DNA from: Bacteroidota bacterium
Lineage (GTDB): Bacteria > Bacteroidota > Bacteroidia > Flavobacteriales > Weeksellaceae
Reading direction: 5' to 3'
DNA: 64,000 bases
Assembly: GCA_023422635.1 (NCBI GenBank)
Contig: JAFAGO010000023.1
Location: 10,697 to 74,696, forward strand
Positions 8,831 through 17,976 of this stretch are shown one piece after another. The notes under the pieces were generated by a model. It saw only the letters and a program-made list of their open reading frames with translations, was not told the origin of the DNA and made no database searches. Made by a program: the position numbers and the translations under genes. How positions within the stretch are numbered: position 1 is the stretch's first letter; each line of letters starts with the position of its first letter.

Positions 8831-10483
8831 TTATTGATTAAGCTGTGTATTCAGATTTACGGCATCTTGGTACGCTGGATTTAACTGTACCGATTTTGCA
8901 ACATATTCTTTTGCTTTATTCAGGTTAGAATCTTTTTCAAGATATGCGATTGCAAAATAAGCATACGACAAAGATTCTTTATTAGCATCTAATTCTGCTG
9001 GCGTAACTTTCGAAATATACTTTTCGTAAGCAGCTTTTGCCATTTCATTATTTTCTGCTCTTTGGTAAGCATAACCTTGACTGTAATATGCTGGAGCCCA
9101 ATCTGGTAAAAGATTGATCATTTTTTGCCAGCTTAAAATAGCACCATTCCAGTTTTCAACATTTTGATAAGCAGTCGCTAAATTAAACAAAGCATCTGTA
9201 TCTTGAGGATTTGCTGCTATTTTCTTTTTCAGAGACTCGATTTCTGGACTTGTTGGTCCTGCATCTGCTGCTGCTTGAGTAGCACCTCCACCACCGGCAA
9301 TTTTAGCAAGCTCTTCATCCCACTTCATTGTTTCGTCTTTGGCATTTTTTGCTAGAGCAATTTTTTGACGAGATTCGTTCAATAAAGCTTCTTTTTTAGC
9401 GGCATCAGTTTCATCCTTAGCAAGTCCAGCATCAATTAAACCAAGTAGACCTTGATCTGCCGGCTGTACTCTTGACGCATCAACGGTTGAAATAAATGTG
9501 TTCATATTTTGTTTTGCATTAGCAAAATCTCCATCACCGTATTCTATATATGCACGAAGTTTATATTTGATAGGATCTTCTACTTTATCAAAAATTTTAT
9601 CAAGGGTAGATTTCGCGTTTGCGTAGTCATCATTGGTAAAGAAAAGTTTAGAAATTTCTAACTGAGTATACGGATCATCATCTGCATATTTAGCATAGTT
9701 TAATAAATCTTTTGTTGCTTCAGCGTTTTGCAAGTAACGAATATCATATCCTGCTCTTGCTTTATAAGCAGGCGCATAAGATTGATCTGCAGCAATTGCT
9801 TTATCGATATTTTCTTTCGCATTTTGCCATTGTTGCGCAGCCATCCATAAGGTTGCAATTCGGGTATAAACAGAAGCTTTGTTACGAGCAACTGGCAATG
9901 CTTTATCATAAGCGGACATTGCAGCTCCCGCAACTTGTGGACTATTGGTAATTTTCAAACGGTAAGCATCACCTAGCGTATAATAGTAATATGCAGGAAC
10001 GCCAGTTTTTGGCGCTTTTTCGATGGCACGATTGATATAATCCACAGCAAGATCTGGGTTGCTATTTTTATCAAATAGGGTTAAAGCTTCCCCAGCACGA
10101 TAAAGCACTTCAGAATCTTTACCTTTAGAATCTTCAACAATTTTCTGAATATCTGAAATCCCGGATTTATCTCCTTTACCTAATTTAATAGATGCAAGAC
10201 CAATTTTATTTAAATAATCTTTTTTGTCAGCCGCAATCCCTTTATTAAAACTATCAGCTGCAAGAGTAAAATTAGGTTCAAATTGAGTTAAATATGTATT
10301 TCCGAGATAAAAATAATTTTCAGCATTAGGCGATGAAGCAATCATATCGGTAAAGATTTGCTTTGCTTTCGCGTATTTATGACTGTCAATAGCAGTTATT
10401 CCTTCTTGTAACGTTTGCGCTGAGGCATTATAGGAAAATACTGATAAGGCAGTTCCAACAACAATCTTCTTAGTCAAATTCAT
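8831..10483 (-). CDS. Exported tetratricopeptide-repeat protein
   Basis: The 550-residue protein begins with a Sec signal peptide (residues 1-22, cut after NASA). Most of the rest is a solenoid of TPR-like helical pairs, with recognisable units such as NAENYFYLGNTYLTQ, APAYKARAGYDIRYL and WAPAYYSQGYAYQRA. A low-complexity GGGG-ATQAAADAG linker near residue 400 separates the N-terminal set from the last 3-4 repeats. No catalytic domain is seen. It follows a PstS-like lipoprotein gene and the exb/tonB operon on the same strand, so a scaffold role in the periplasm near the TonB system is possible but unproven. Confidence 0.8.
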   Translation of the reverse strand: MNLTKKIVVGTALSVFSYNASAQTLQEGITAIDSHKYAKAKQIFTDMIASSPNAENYFYLGNTYLTQFEPNFTLAADSFNKGIAADKKDYLNKIGLASIKLGKGDKSGISDIQKIVEDSKGKDSEVLYRAGEALTLFDKNSNPDLAVDYINRAIEKAPKTGVPAYYYYTLGDAYRLKITNSPQVAGAAMSAYDKALPVARNKASVYTRIATLWMAAQQWQNAKENIDKAIAADQSYAPAYKARAGYDIRYLQNAEATKDLLNYAKYADDDPYTQLEISKLFFTNDDYANAKSTLDKIFDKVEDPIKYKLRAYIEYGDGDFANAKQNMNTFISTVDASRVQPADQGLLGLIDAGLAKDETDAAKKEALLNESRQKIALAKNAKDETMKWDEELAKIAGGGGATQAAADAGPTSPEIESLKKKIAANPQDTDALFNLATAYQNVENWNGAILSWQKMINLLPDWAPAYYSQGYAYQRAENNEMAKAAYEKYISKVTPAELDANKESLSYAYFAIAYLEKDSNLNKAKEYVAKSVQLNPAYQDAVNLNTQLNQ

Positions 10484-10590
10484 TTTATCCTTTATTTTTT
10501 GTTAGTTAACATTAGTGGTTTGTGATAAATTGGCAATTTCCAGACCAAATTACGGAAATCAAATTTCACATCCCATTTTTTTAATAAAAA

Positions 10591-11463
10591 TTAACGCATT
10601 TGCACTTCTCTTTTATAGAGATTATAGGGCTGAAGTCCTTCTTTTTGAACTATTTTTTGACCTAACATTGTGCACGAATAGCGTACAAAACCATTAGCAA
10701 TATTAAACCCACCTTCATTGGTTAAAAAGTACAGTACTCTTGTAAATGGGTATTTAAGAATTCGAAGATTCTCTGGTGTAATCGCGTACGTTACACCACC
10801 TTCAGTAACAGGAAGTATTTTAATTTTCGAGCGAAGTTCTTGAGATTCTTTATCGTAAGGTCTGCTAATGGTGTTATAACCGATTACGCCAATTTTGGTA
10901 TTGAACTTCGATACTTCTTGAATTACTTTTTTATTCCCATTAATGATAGAAAATTTTAATTCTGCAGGCTTTCTGTTTAGCTTTTGCGCCACAAAGTTCA
11001 AATTACTAGAATTGGTACCATCAAAAACGAAAGGTTTATCTTCGGAAAGCAGTCCCGCTTTAATTTCGTCCATACTAATGGAATTTTTAGGGGAATCTGA
11101 AGGAACCACAAACACTACCGCATCTTCTGCAAAGCGGGCAGGTTGAAATTCCATACTGGTACGCTTTTTATACTCATCAATCTCCTGTTCGCTTAAATCA
11201 CGAGACATTACAATTACCTTTGCTCTCCCTTCTAATAAATCTAAAAATGCCAAATCCTCTTTTTGAGTTTTAACCACGATTTCAGATTCGGGATAACTCA
11301 TCATATACCCTTGTGCTAAACCTTCAGATACACTTCGAAAAGAATCATCTGAAAGAACGGTGAGTTTACCCGTATTGTAAGAAACTTTTGGCTTAGGTTG
11401 CTCTTTCTTACAACTAATGAACAAGAGGAAAAACGCAAAAAAAGTTAGAATAAACTTACTCAT
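10591..11463 (-). CDS. PstS-like substrate-binding lipoprotein
   Basis: The chosen ATG (11463-11461) gives a lipoprotein signal peptide MSKFILTFFAFFLLFISC; an ATG 17 codons upstream would bury it. The rest (about 270 residues) looks like a type-2 periplasmic binding protein of the phosphate-binding kind, with KLTVLSDDSFRSVSEGLAQGY near the N-terminus, a central hinge, and EGGVTYAITPENLRILKYP near the end. No ABC permease or ATPase genes accompany it. It lies downstream of exbB-exbD-exbD-tonB and overlaps the small membrane protein gene by eight bases, so the two are translationally coupled. Phosphate binding is an inference from the family. Confidence 0.72.
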   Translation of the reverse strand: MSKFILTFFAFFLLFISCKKEQPKPKVSYNTGKLTVLSDDSFRSVSEGLAQGYMMSYPESEIVVKTQKEDLAFLDLLEGRAKVIVMSRDLSEQEIDEYKKRTSMEFQPARFAEDAVVFVVPSDSPKNSISMDEIKAGLLSEDKPFVFDGTNSSNLNFVAQKLNRKPAELKFSIINGNKKVIQEVSKFNTKIGVIGYNTISRPYDKESQELRSKIKILPVTEGGVTYAITPENLRILKYPFTRVLYFLTNEGGFNIANGFVRYSCTMLGQKIVQKEGLQPYNLYKREVQMR

Positions 11464-11650
11464 TCGATTTGGGTTTACCTTTATAAAATACTCTAGTGAT
11501 TCGGAAAATTCCATAGAGTATAAGAAGCGCTCCTAAAGCGTAAGCTACACTCGGTTCGAGCACAATAACAAAGAATTTATAAATGATAACAACAATTCCT
11601 AACACAATGTAAAGAAACCCTGCTAAAGAAGATAACCATTTGAAAGTCAT
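11456..11650 (-). CDS. Small two-helix membrane protein
   Basis: This 64-residue protein has two hydrophobic segments (about 8-28 and 35-52) and a basic C-terminal tail ending GKPKSNE. Its stop codon overlaps the start of the downstream PstS-like gene in ATGAGTAA, which supports it being real. Function unknown; comparable small proteins sit at this place beside tonB in related genomes as far as I recall. Confidence 0.65.
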   Translation of the reverse strand: MTFKWLSSLAGFLYIVLGIVVIIYKFFVIVLEPSVAYALGALLILYGIFRITRVFYKGKPKSNE

Positions 11651-11664
11651 AGATACAAAAGTAA

Positions 11665-11705
11665 AAAAAATAAAAGAGAGAGACGTATTATCGTCTCTCT
11701 CTTTT
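11665..11705 (-). terminator. Terminator of the exbB-exbD-exbD-tonB operon
   Basis: A perfect 14-bp stem (AAAAGAGAGAGACG and its complement, loop of six) is followed on the minus strand by an A/T tract rich in T. It lies 30 bases after the tonB stop. Confidence 0.85.
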
Positions 11706-11734
11706 TTAAATATTCTATAAGAATTCAGATTCTA

Positions 11735-12580
11735 TTAATATTCGAACTGCATTGTAAGCGGCATTCTGAAACGATAACGTACTGATTTTCCATTAATCTT
11801 GGCAGGCGTCCATTTATTTTTAATAGATTTTACAGTTCTCACTGCTTCATCATTAAAAGTTTTATTTGAACCTGATGCCTTAACGTCGGTAATCGAACCG
11901 TCTCGCTCAACAATGAAGGTTACCTCTGTTTTAACGGTCCCTTCATCTCCGTCCATTACTGATGTATCGAATCCTCCTGAAACCTTATTCCTAAAGGAGT
12001 TGATACCTCCTGGAAATTCTGCAGTTTGTTCTACTTCGGTATATACCTGTGTTTCACTAACGTGCGGTTTAACTTCCACCGTTGAAGTTCTTGTACCTGT
12101 TGATGGTGGTGGTGGTGGTGGAGTATATCTTGGAGTTTTAACCCCTTCCTGAGCCACTACCCCTGTTGTTGTTTCCAACTGTTTAGAAATTGGTGGTGGT
12201 GGTGTTTCAATCTTAGGAGCTTTCACCGGTTCTGGCACAACATTCTGAATTACTTCTTGTTGTTGCACTTCCTCTTTTGGTGGAGGTGGTGGTGGAGCTG
12301 CTTCCGGTTCTTCCTCGATAACTGTTTCTTCTTCTGGAAGAATATCAATTAGCTTCGCATCAACTTCAACTTTTTCTTTTTCCGTCATTTGCTTAATTTT
12401 CATTACTACAAAAGGAGTAATAGAAGCAAATAGAAAGAGAACAGTTCCTACAATAAATGCTTTGGTAAGAATTCTCGGATATTTGGTACGAAGATCATAA
12501 GCACCATACTCTTTATTTCTATGCTCAAATACGATTTCATCTAAATTTAGATTCTTGTCGTATTCCACGTCATTCGTCAT
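11735..12580 (-). CDS. tonB: TonB energy transducer
   Basis: In this 281-residue protein, residues 1-35 are cytoplasmic with the EYGAYDLR motif common in Bacteroidota TonB proteins. One membrane helix spans about 38-60. A periplasmic linker then carries three proline clusters (PPPPPP, PPPPI, PPPPPP) between about 95 and 165. The last ~80 residues are the TonB C-terminal domain (EFPGGINSFRNKV...VTFIVERDGSITDVKASGS...WTPAKINGKSVRYRFRMPL). It couples the proton gradient sensed by ExbB/ExbD to outer-membrane TonB-dependent transporters. It is the last gene of the operon, 19 bases after the second exbD, and is followed by a strong terminator. Confidence 0.95.
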   Translation of the reverse strand: MTNDVEYDKNLNLDEIVFEHRNKEYGAYDLRTKYPRILTKAFIVGTVLFLFASITPFVVMKIKQMTEKEKVEVDAKLIDILPEEETVIEEEPEAAPPPPPPKEEVQQQEVIQNVVPEPVKAPKIETPPPPISKQLETTTGVVAQEGVKTPRYTPPPPPPSTGTRTSTVEVKPHVSETQVYTEVEQTAEFPGGINSFRNKVSGGFDTSVMDGDEGTVKTEVTFIVERDGSITDVKASGSNKTFNDEAVRTVKSIKNKWTPAKINGKSVRYRFRMPLTMQFEY

Positions 12581-12599
12581 ATCTATCTATTTAAAAATA

Positions 12600-13175
12600 T
12601 TAATTTGTCGAGTTGTTTGGTGCTGAACTTACTGCACTTTCTCCCACTTTACTTTTGTAAATTGGAATTTCGTAAGATTTCAAATCGGTAACCCCATATC
12701 TTTCGTTTTTGGTGATCGCCATTTCATCCAAAATATCGACAAAATTTTTATATACTGCATCGTCTGTTGGCTTAATAATCACGGTAAATAAATCCTGATT
12801 TTTAGCCTTCGCTTTTGCGCTCTCAATTACTTTCGTAATTCCTTCTCTATCAAAAGTTGTCTCCATTAGGGTTTGATCATTCAACCCTGCTGCATCTTGC
12901 TGATGATAGAAAACTCTGTTATCTTTCCCAATAATGATACTGATTGAGTTACTAAGATCAATTTCAGTATCTGGTGCTTTCTGATTTTCTTTTGGTTTTG
13001 CGGGTAATCCCAAATCCATCACATTTGGTTTGCTGAAGGTTGTTACCAACATAAAGAATGTGATCAAAAGAAATGCCAGGTCCACCATAGGGGTCAAGTC
13101 AACGGAAGGGTTCAGTTTCTTGGAGCGAACCTTACTTCCTTTGTCACCACTATCTTTTACTTGTACTTCTGCCAT
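12600..13175 (-). CDS. exbD: ExbD-family proton-channel protein (second copy in operon)
   Basis: The protein has 191 residues: a basic N-terminus, one membrane helix carrying the conserved proton-path aspartate in DLTPMVDLAFLLITFF (Asp32), then a periplasmic domain of ~130 residues. It is clearly a paralogue of the 24,345-24,860 protein (shared MDLGLPAK, DNRVFYHQ, IIKPT, YKNFVDILDEMAI, ERYGVTDLK segments) and more distant from its upstream neighbour. It belongs to the exbB-exbD-exbD-tonB unit and sits 7 bases after the first exbD. Confidence 0.92.
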   Translation of the reverse strand: MAEVQVKDSGDKGSKVRSKKLNPSVDLTPMVDLAFLLITFFMLVTTFSKPNVMDLGLPAKPKENQKAPDTEIDLSNSISIIIGKDNRVFYHQQDAAGLNDQTLMETTFDREGITKVIESAKAKAKNQDLFTVIIKPTDDAVYKNFVDILDEMAITKNERYGVTDLKSYEIPIYKSKVGESAVSSAPNNSTN

Positions 13176-13182
13176 TTCTTAA

Positions 13183-13791
13183 TTAGTTATTTGATGTATT
13201 AACCTCCTGATTTGTAATCAGCCAAAATTTAAGAAAATCAATATCTCTTAGCCCTTCAAACAGCTGTTTAACTCTTGGGTATTTTGTTTCTGTATCTCCC
13301 TTGATTGCAAGCTTGTAATCTGGGTTGATAGTAAGACTTTGTTGTACCCAATCAATGAGCTGCTTGTTTGTGCTATCCATTGGAATTCCTGGAGCTTTGT
13401 ATGCTTTTTGCTCATCTGGAGATAAATCTAAAAAACCTTTCAATTGGTTCATCGGAACTCCAACAGCCTTCACATTCACAAATGCGGCTTTTTCTTTATC
13501 TGTAAAAGTAGTATTATACTTTTTGCTCATATTATCCAGCAGTTTAATTCTTTCATTCCCGTTTTCAACAGGAGTAAAATAAAATCTACCGTCCGTTGTG
13601 CTAAGAATCGTCATTAAACTTCCCTCTGGAAGTAACTTTTCAGATATAGAAGATGGCGCATTGATGGTCTCCACATCCGGCTTAGCAAACTGAGCCGTTA
13701 AGATAAAGAACGTAAGGAGTAGGAACGAGACGTCGGTCATCGCCGTCATGTCCACTCGAATATTATGTCTTTTTGGTTTGACTCTCGCCAT
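13183..13791 (-). CDS. exbD: ExbD-family proton-channel protein (first copy in operon)
   Basis: In this 202-residue protein the membrane helix follows RVDMTAMTDVSFLLLTFF, with the functional aspartate at position 20. The periplasmic domain is longer than in the second copy and holds a DLSPDEQKAYKAPGIPMDST segment. Two non-identical ExbD proteins beside one ExbB are typical of Bacteroidota and suggest a heteromeric ExbD in the ExbB pentamer (inference). Confidence 0.92.
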   Translation of the reverse strand: MARVKPKRHNIRVDMTAMTDVSFLLLTFFILTAQFAKPDVETINAPSSISEKLLPEGSLMTILSTTDGRFYFTPVENGNERIKLLDNMSKKYNTTFTDKEKAAFVNVKAVGVPMNQLKGFLDLSPDEQKAYKAPGIPMDSTNKQLIDWVQQSLTINPDYKLAIKGDTETKYPRVKQLFEGLRDIDFLKFWLITNQEVNTSNN

Positions 13792-13827
13792 TATATTTCG
13801 ATTTATTATTAAACTTCTTTTTCTGCC

Positions 13828-13847
13828 TTGAGCAACTTATTGCTCAA
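13828..13847 (-). other. Intercistronic hairpin between exbB and exbD
   Basis: TTGAGCAA-CTTA-TTGCTCAA is a perfect 8-bp stem in the 65-base spacer and is not followed by a T run. It may protect or end the upstream message and let exbB be expressed above exbD. Confidence 0.45.
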
Positions 13848-13856
13848 CATCTTCTA

Positions 13857-14723
13857 TTAATGGAATTCTGCAAAAGACTGCTGAATAGACATCGCGATTT
13901 CATCAATTTTGAATGTCATTCCATCAATTTTTGAAGTAAAGAAGTTGTAAAGAATAATCGCTACAGCAGAAGTACCAATACCTAAAGCTGTATTTACAAG
14001 TGCTTCAGAGATACCTACTGAAAGTTTAGCAGAGTCTGGAGTACCACCACCTGAACCTAATGCGTGGAACGCTGCAATCATCCCTAGTACAGTTCCTAAT
14101 AGTGCTACAAGGGTTGCAACAGTACCTAATGTAGAAAGAATCATCATGTTTTTCTCTAACATTGGCATTTCAAGAGTGGTAGCTTCTTCAATTGACTTGT
14201 TCAAAGCTGCCATTTTTTGCTCTTTGTTCAGCGTATTATCTTTTGCTAAAACTTTGTAAGTAGTAAGCCCTTCACGTACAACGTTTCCAACAGTTCCTTG
14301 TTGTTTGTCGCATTCCTCAATAGCTTCATCTACTTTGTTTTGGTTAAGAAGTGATCTTACATTTCCTACGAATTTGTCAAGATTTCCTTTTCCTTGCGCT
14401 TTGCTAAGAATAAAATAACGCTCGAAAGAGAAAACGATTACAATAATCATAAAAGAAATAAGGATTGGTACGATAATACCACCCATGTAAATAATACCCA
14501 TAAAACCTTCTGGAGAAAACTCAGAACGGTCAACATCCGTAAATGCTACAGATGCGGTATTAGCGAGCCTTGGATCGGCTTTAAAGTTACCAGGATTCCC
14601 TAGTACAAATAAATAAATACATACCCCGATCGCGATAAGAACAGGAATAATTAACGCAGGATTTAAACCTCCCTTCTTCTTTGGAGCCGCTTCTACGTGC
14701 TCATTTGAAACATTCATTTCCAT
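13857..14723 (-). CDS. exbB: ExbB / TolQ / MotA-family proton channel
   Basis: The protein has 288 residues with three main membrane segments: near residues 22-42, near 75-97 (IVPILISFMIIVIVFSF), and a pair in the MotA/TolQ domain with the hallmark LSTLGTVATLVALLGTVLGM followed by LGIGTSAVAIILYNFF. It forms the stator that powers TonB. It is the first gene of the operon. An ATG two codons further in (MNVSNEH) is an equally good start. No clear TAnnTTTG element is seen upstream in the AT-rich spacer. Confidence 0.94.
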   Translation of the reverse strand: MEMNVSNEHVEAAPKKKGGLNPALIIPVLIAIGVCIYLFVLGNPGNFKADPRLANTASVAFTDVDRSEFSPEGFMGIIYMGGIIVPILISFMIIVIVFSFERYFILSKAQGKGNLDKFVGNVRSLLNQNKVDEAIEECDKQQGTVGNVVREGLTTYKVLAKDNTLNKEQKMAALNKSIEEATTLEMPMLEKNMMILSTLGTVATLVALLGTVLGMIAAFHALGSGGGTPDSAKLSVGISEALVNTALGIGTSAVAIILYNFFTSKIDGMTFKIDEIAMSIQQSFAEFH

Positions 14724-14969
14724 ATTAAACTAAATTATAATTGTTATAAAATTCGATTTGTAAAATAAAGTTAAAATAATTTCTCGTGCAAGTATTTAAA
14801 CAATTCTTAATTAAAAATAACATTAAGAAGCTTCTAAATTTTTTAAATAATTAATAATTTTTTCAGAGATAATTAAATGGTTTTTCCACATATTCATAAA
14901 ACGTTGAATTATTAAAAAAAAACTTTCAAGATATTATGAATTCGATAACCTTCTAAATTTTTCTAAAAA
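14724..14969. other. AT-rich spacer between leuS and exbB
   Basis: These 246 bases of very A/T-rich sequence contain no supportable gene. The spacer must hold the exbB promoter and the leuS 3' end, but I see neither a consensus -7 element nor a convincing terminator. Confidence 0.5.
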
Positions 14970-17783
14970 TTATGTAACAATATTAATAATTTTTTTCGGT
15001 ACAATAATTATTTTTTTCGGGTTATTTCCGTCGAGATGATTAATGACACGTTTTTCTTGTAAAATCAATTCCTCAATGGCTTTAGGATGCATTTCAGCGG
15101 GTAATAAAAGTTTGAATTTCATCTTTCCATTGAAGCTAACAGGATACTCTATTTCGTCTTCAATTAAATATTGTTCATCCAGTTGAGGGAAAGGTTCCTC
15201 TTCAACACTTTGTTCATTCCCCAATAAACTCCAAAGTTCTTCGGTAATATGTGGCGCATAAGGAGATACCAAAACTGCTAAAGGTTCTAAAATAGCTCTT
15301 TTGTTGGTTTTTAATTTCTGAAGCTCATTAACCGCAATCATGAATTGCGAAACAGAAGTGTTGAATGAAAAATTCTGAACATCATATAAAAACTTCTTTA
15401 TAAGCGTGTGCAAGACTTTGTATTCCTCTTTGGTTGGTTGTTCTTCGGAAACCTGAAATTCTTCCCCATCAAAATAGAGATTGTAGAATTTCTTCAAGAA
15501 ACCGTAAACACCACTTAACCCTTGTGTATTCCAAGGTTTAGATTGCTCTAATGGGCCTAAAAACATTTCGTACAAACGCAAACAATCCGCTCCATATTCT
15601 TCACAAATATCATCCGGATTAACGACGTTATATTTGGATTTGGACATTTTTTCTACTTCACGCTCGGTGATGTATTTGCCATTTTCAAGAATAAATTCTG
15701 CTTCTGCAAACTCAGGTCTCCAAGCTCGAAATTTTTCAACATCCAATTCATCTGAAGTTCCTTTAAGCAATGCAACATCAACGTGAATTTTTTGCGTTGA
15801 ATAATCCCCTACCAAACCTTTTGAAACAAATTGATTCGTTCCATCAATTCTAAAAACAAAAGCACTCATTCCCAAAATCATCCCTTGGTTGATTAATTTT
15901 TGGAAAGGCTCATCTTGATTGATAAATCCTCGATCCTTCAAGAACATATTCCAAAAGCGCGAATACAAAAGATGTCCTGTTGCATGCTCGCTACCACCGA
16001 TGTATAAATCGACTTGTCCCCAATAATCTGAAACCTCTTTTTGGCAAAACGTTTCGTTATCGTGCGGATCCATATAGCGTAGAAAATACCAAGAACTTCC
16101 TGCCCAACCAGGCATTGTTGAAAGTTCAATCGGGAAAATAGTTTCATTATTGATTAAATCTACATCAACAATTTTTCCATTAATTTCGTCCCAAGCAAAT
16201 GTCTTTGCATTCCCTAATGGTGGATCTCCATCTTCTGTTGGTAAATATTTTTCCACCTCAGGAAGTTCAAGTGGCAATGCACTAACGGGTAAGGTATACG
16301 GCATTCCTCCTTTATAATAAATAGGAACTGGTTCTCCCCAATAGCGTTGTCTTGAAAATATCGCATCGCGTTGTCTGTAATTCGTTGTTCTGTGCCCAAT
16401 ACCTCGGCTTTCAATTTCGCTGATGATTTTTGATTTGGCATCTGTATAATTAAGACCGTCTAGAAATTCAGAATTTACACAAACTGAATCTTTAGAATCA
16501 TAAGATTCTTCTTGTAAATCCACATCACATTGAATGACTCCAATGATTTCTAAACCAAATTTTTTAGCGAAACGGTGGTCACGATCATCATGCGCCGGAA
16601 CAGCCATTACCGCTCCCGTTCCATAACCCATCAAAACATAATCGGAAATGTATACTGGTATTTTTTTGCCTGTAAAAGGATTTATAGCATAACTTCCTGT
16701 AAAAGCGCCGGAAACGGATTTTACATCGGCAAGTCGATCGCGTTCTGTTTTTTTAGAAGTTTCTTCAATATACGCACTAACCTCAGCAAGTTGAGCATCG
16801 GTTGTAATTTGCTCTACCAATGGGTTTTCTGGAGCTAAAACCATAAATGTTGCACCAAAAATAGTATCAGGCCTAGTGGTAAAAACTTCTATTTTTTCAA
16901 TGGAATTATCAACTTCGAACACCACTGAAGCGCCTTGTGACTTACCAATCCAATATTCCTGCGCATCTTTTAAAGGTTGAGGCCAATCTAATTTTTGTAA
17001 ACCTTGCAGCAATCTTTCAGAATATGCAGTGATACGCATGCTCCACTGCATCATTTTCTTCTGAAACACAGGATAACCTCCACGTTCGGATTTACCATCT
17101 TTCACCTCATCATTTGCCAAAACGGTTCCCAAAGCAGGACACCAATTAACGGTGGTTTCTGCACGGTACGCCAAACGATAATTTAAAAGTAAATCTTGCT
17201 GATCCAAATCAGAAGCATTCTTCCAATCCTCCGCAGTAAAATGTAATACATCGTTTTGAGCAGCAAAAAGATCTTTCGTTCCCTTTTCTTCGAAATGCTG
17301 AATTAAAGTAGAAATCGGTTCTGCCTGATCTTTTGATTGATTATACCAAGAATGGAAAAGTTCTATAAAAATCCATTGTGTCCATTTATAATAACTAGGA
17401 TCCGATGTTCTTATTTCCCGAGACCAATCAAAGGAAAAACCAATTCTTCGTAATTGTTCTTCATAACGATTGATGTTATTTTCGGTAGTAATGGCAGGGT
17501 GTTGCCCTGTTTGTATTGCATATTGCTCCGCTGGCAAACCAAATGAATCATAGCCAACAGGGTGCAACACGTTAAAACCTTGATGCCTTTTAAACCTTGC
17601 ATAAATATCAGATGCGATGTACCCAAGTGGATGCCCAACGTGTAAACCCGCTCCAGAAGGATACGGAAACATATCGAGTACATAAAATTTAGGTTTAGTA
17701 CTAGAGTTAGAAGTTTTATAAGTTTGGTTTTCTTCCCAGTAATTTTGCCATTTTTTTTCTATCTGCTGGTGGTCGTAGAACAT
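14970..17783 (-). CDS. leuS: Leucyl-tRNA synthetase
   Basis: This 937-residue class I enzyme charges tRNA-Leu. It has the HIGH-type signature HVGH at residues 48-51 in YPSGAGLHVGHPLGY. A CP1 editing insertion contains the TRPDTIFGATFMVLAPE and GYGTGAVMAVPAHDDRD blocks that bound the hydrolytic site. The catalytic loop EKMSKSKYN lies near residue 710, followed by an anticodon-binding domain. Compared with E. coli LeuRS (860) it is longer, with an extra stretch around residues 160-190, as seen in Bacteroidota. It is transcribed alone on the minus strand. Confidence 0.97.
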   Translation of the reverse strand: MFYDHQQIEKKWQNYWEENQTYKTSNSSTKPKFYVLDMFPYPSGAGLHVGHPLGYIASDIYARFKRHQGFNVLHPVGYDSFGLPAEQYAIQTGQHPAITTENNINRYEEQLRRIGFSFDWSREIRTSDPSYYKWTQWIFIELFHSWYNQSKDQAEPISTLIQHFEEKGTKDLFAAQNDVLHFTAEDWKNASDLDQQDLLLNYRLAYRAETTVNWCPALGTVLANDEVKDGKSERGGYPVFQKKMMQWSMRITAYSERLLQGLQKLDWPQPLKDAQEYWIGKSQGASVVFEVDNSIEKIEVFTTRPDTIFGATFMVLAPENPLVEQITTDAQLAEVSAYIEETSKKTERDRLADVKSVSGAFTGSYAINPFTGKKIPVYISDYVLMGYGTGAVMAVPAHDDRDHRFAKKFGLEIIGVIQCDVDLQEESYDSKDSVCVNSEFLDGLNYTDAKSKIISEIESRGIGHRTTNYRQRDAIFSRQRYWGEPVPIYYKGGMPYTLPVSALPLELPEVEKYLPTEDGDPPLGNAKTFAWDEINGKIVDVDLINNETIFPIELSTMPGWAGSSWYFLRYMDPHDNETFCQKEVSDYWGQVDLYIGGSEHATGHLLYSRFWNMFLKDRGFINQDEPFQKLINQGMILGMSAFVFRIDGTNQFVSKGLVGDYSTQKIHVDVALLKGTSDELDVEKFRAWRPEFAEAEFILENGKYITEREVEKMSKSKYNVVNPDDICEEYGADCLRLYEMFLGPLEQSKPWNTQGLSGVYGFLKKFYNLYFDGEEFQVSEEQPTKEEYKVLHTLIKKFLYDVQNFSFNTSVSQFMIAVNELQKLKTNKRAILEPLAVLVSPYAPHITEELWSLLGNEQSVEEEPFPQLDEQYLIEDEIEYPVSFNGKMKFKLLLPAEMHPKAIEELILQEKRVINHLDGNNPKKIIIVPKKIINIVT

Positions 17784-17953
17784 CGTATTTATTTAATTTA
17801 GTTGTTTGCCAAAGTAAAAATCTCCATTTTAATGCTTTAACAAAGTAATTGACTGCACAAATTTACTATTTTGAAGGGAATTCACAATTTTAATTATCGC
17901 CTCATTTTTAAAGAATAATGATTTTATAAAATCCTTCCGTTTTAGAATTTATT

Positions 17954-17961
17954 TACCTTTG
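17954..17961 (+). promoter_or_regulatory. -7 element (TACCTTTG) before the glycosyltransferase gene
   Basis: Exact match to TAnnTTTG, 15 bases before the ATG at 17977. It marks the first switch to plus-strand transcription in the window. Confidence 0.6.
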
Positions 17962-17976
17962 TAGAAAATAACACAA

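Noticed and set aside
9700..9951. Frames on both strands inside the TPR gene
   Set aside because: Out-of-frame or antisense readings of TPR codons.
11799..12152. 117-codon plus-strand frame opposite tonB
   Set aside because: It is the reverse of the proline-rich linker and TonB domain; composition is a shadow of PPPPPP codons.
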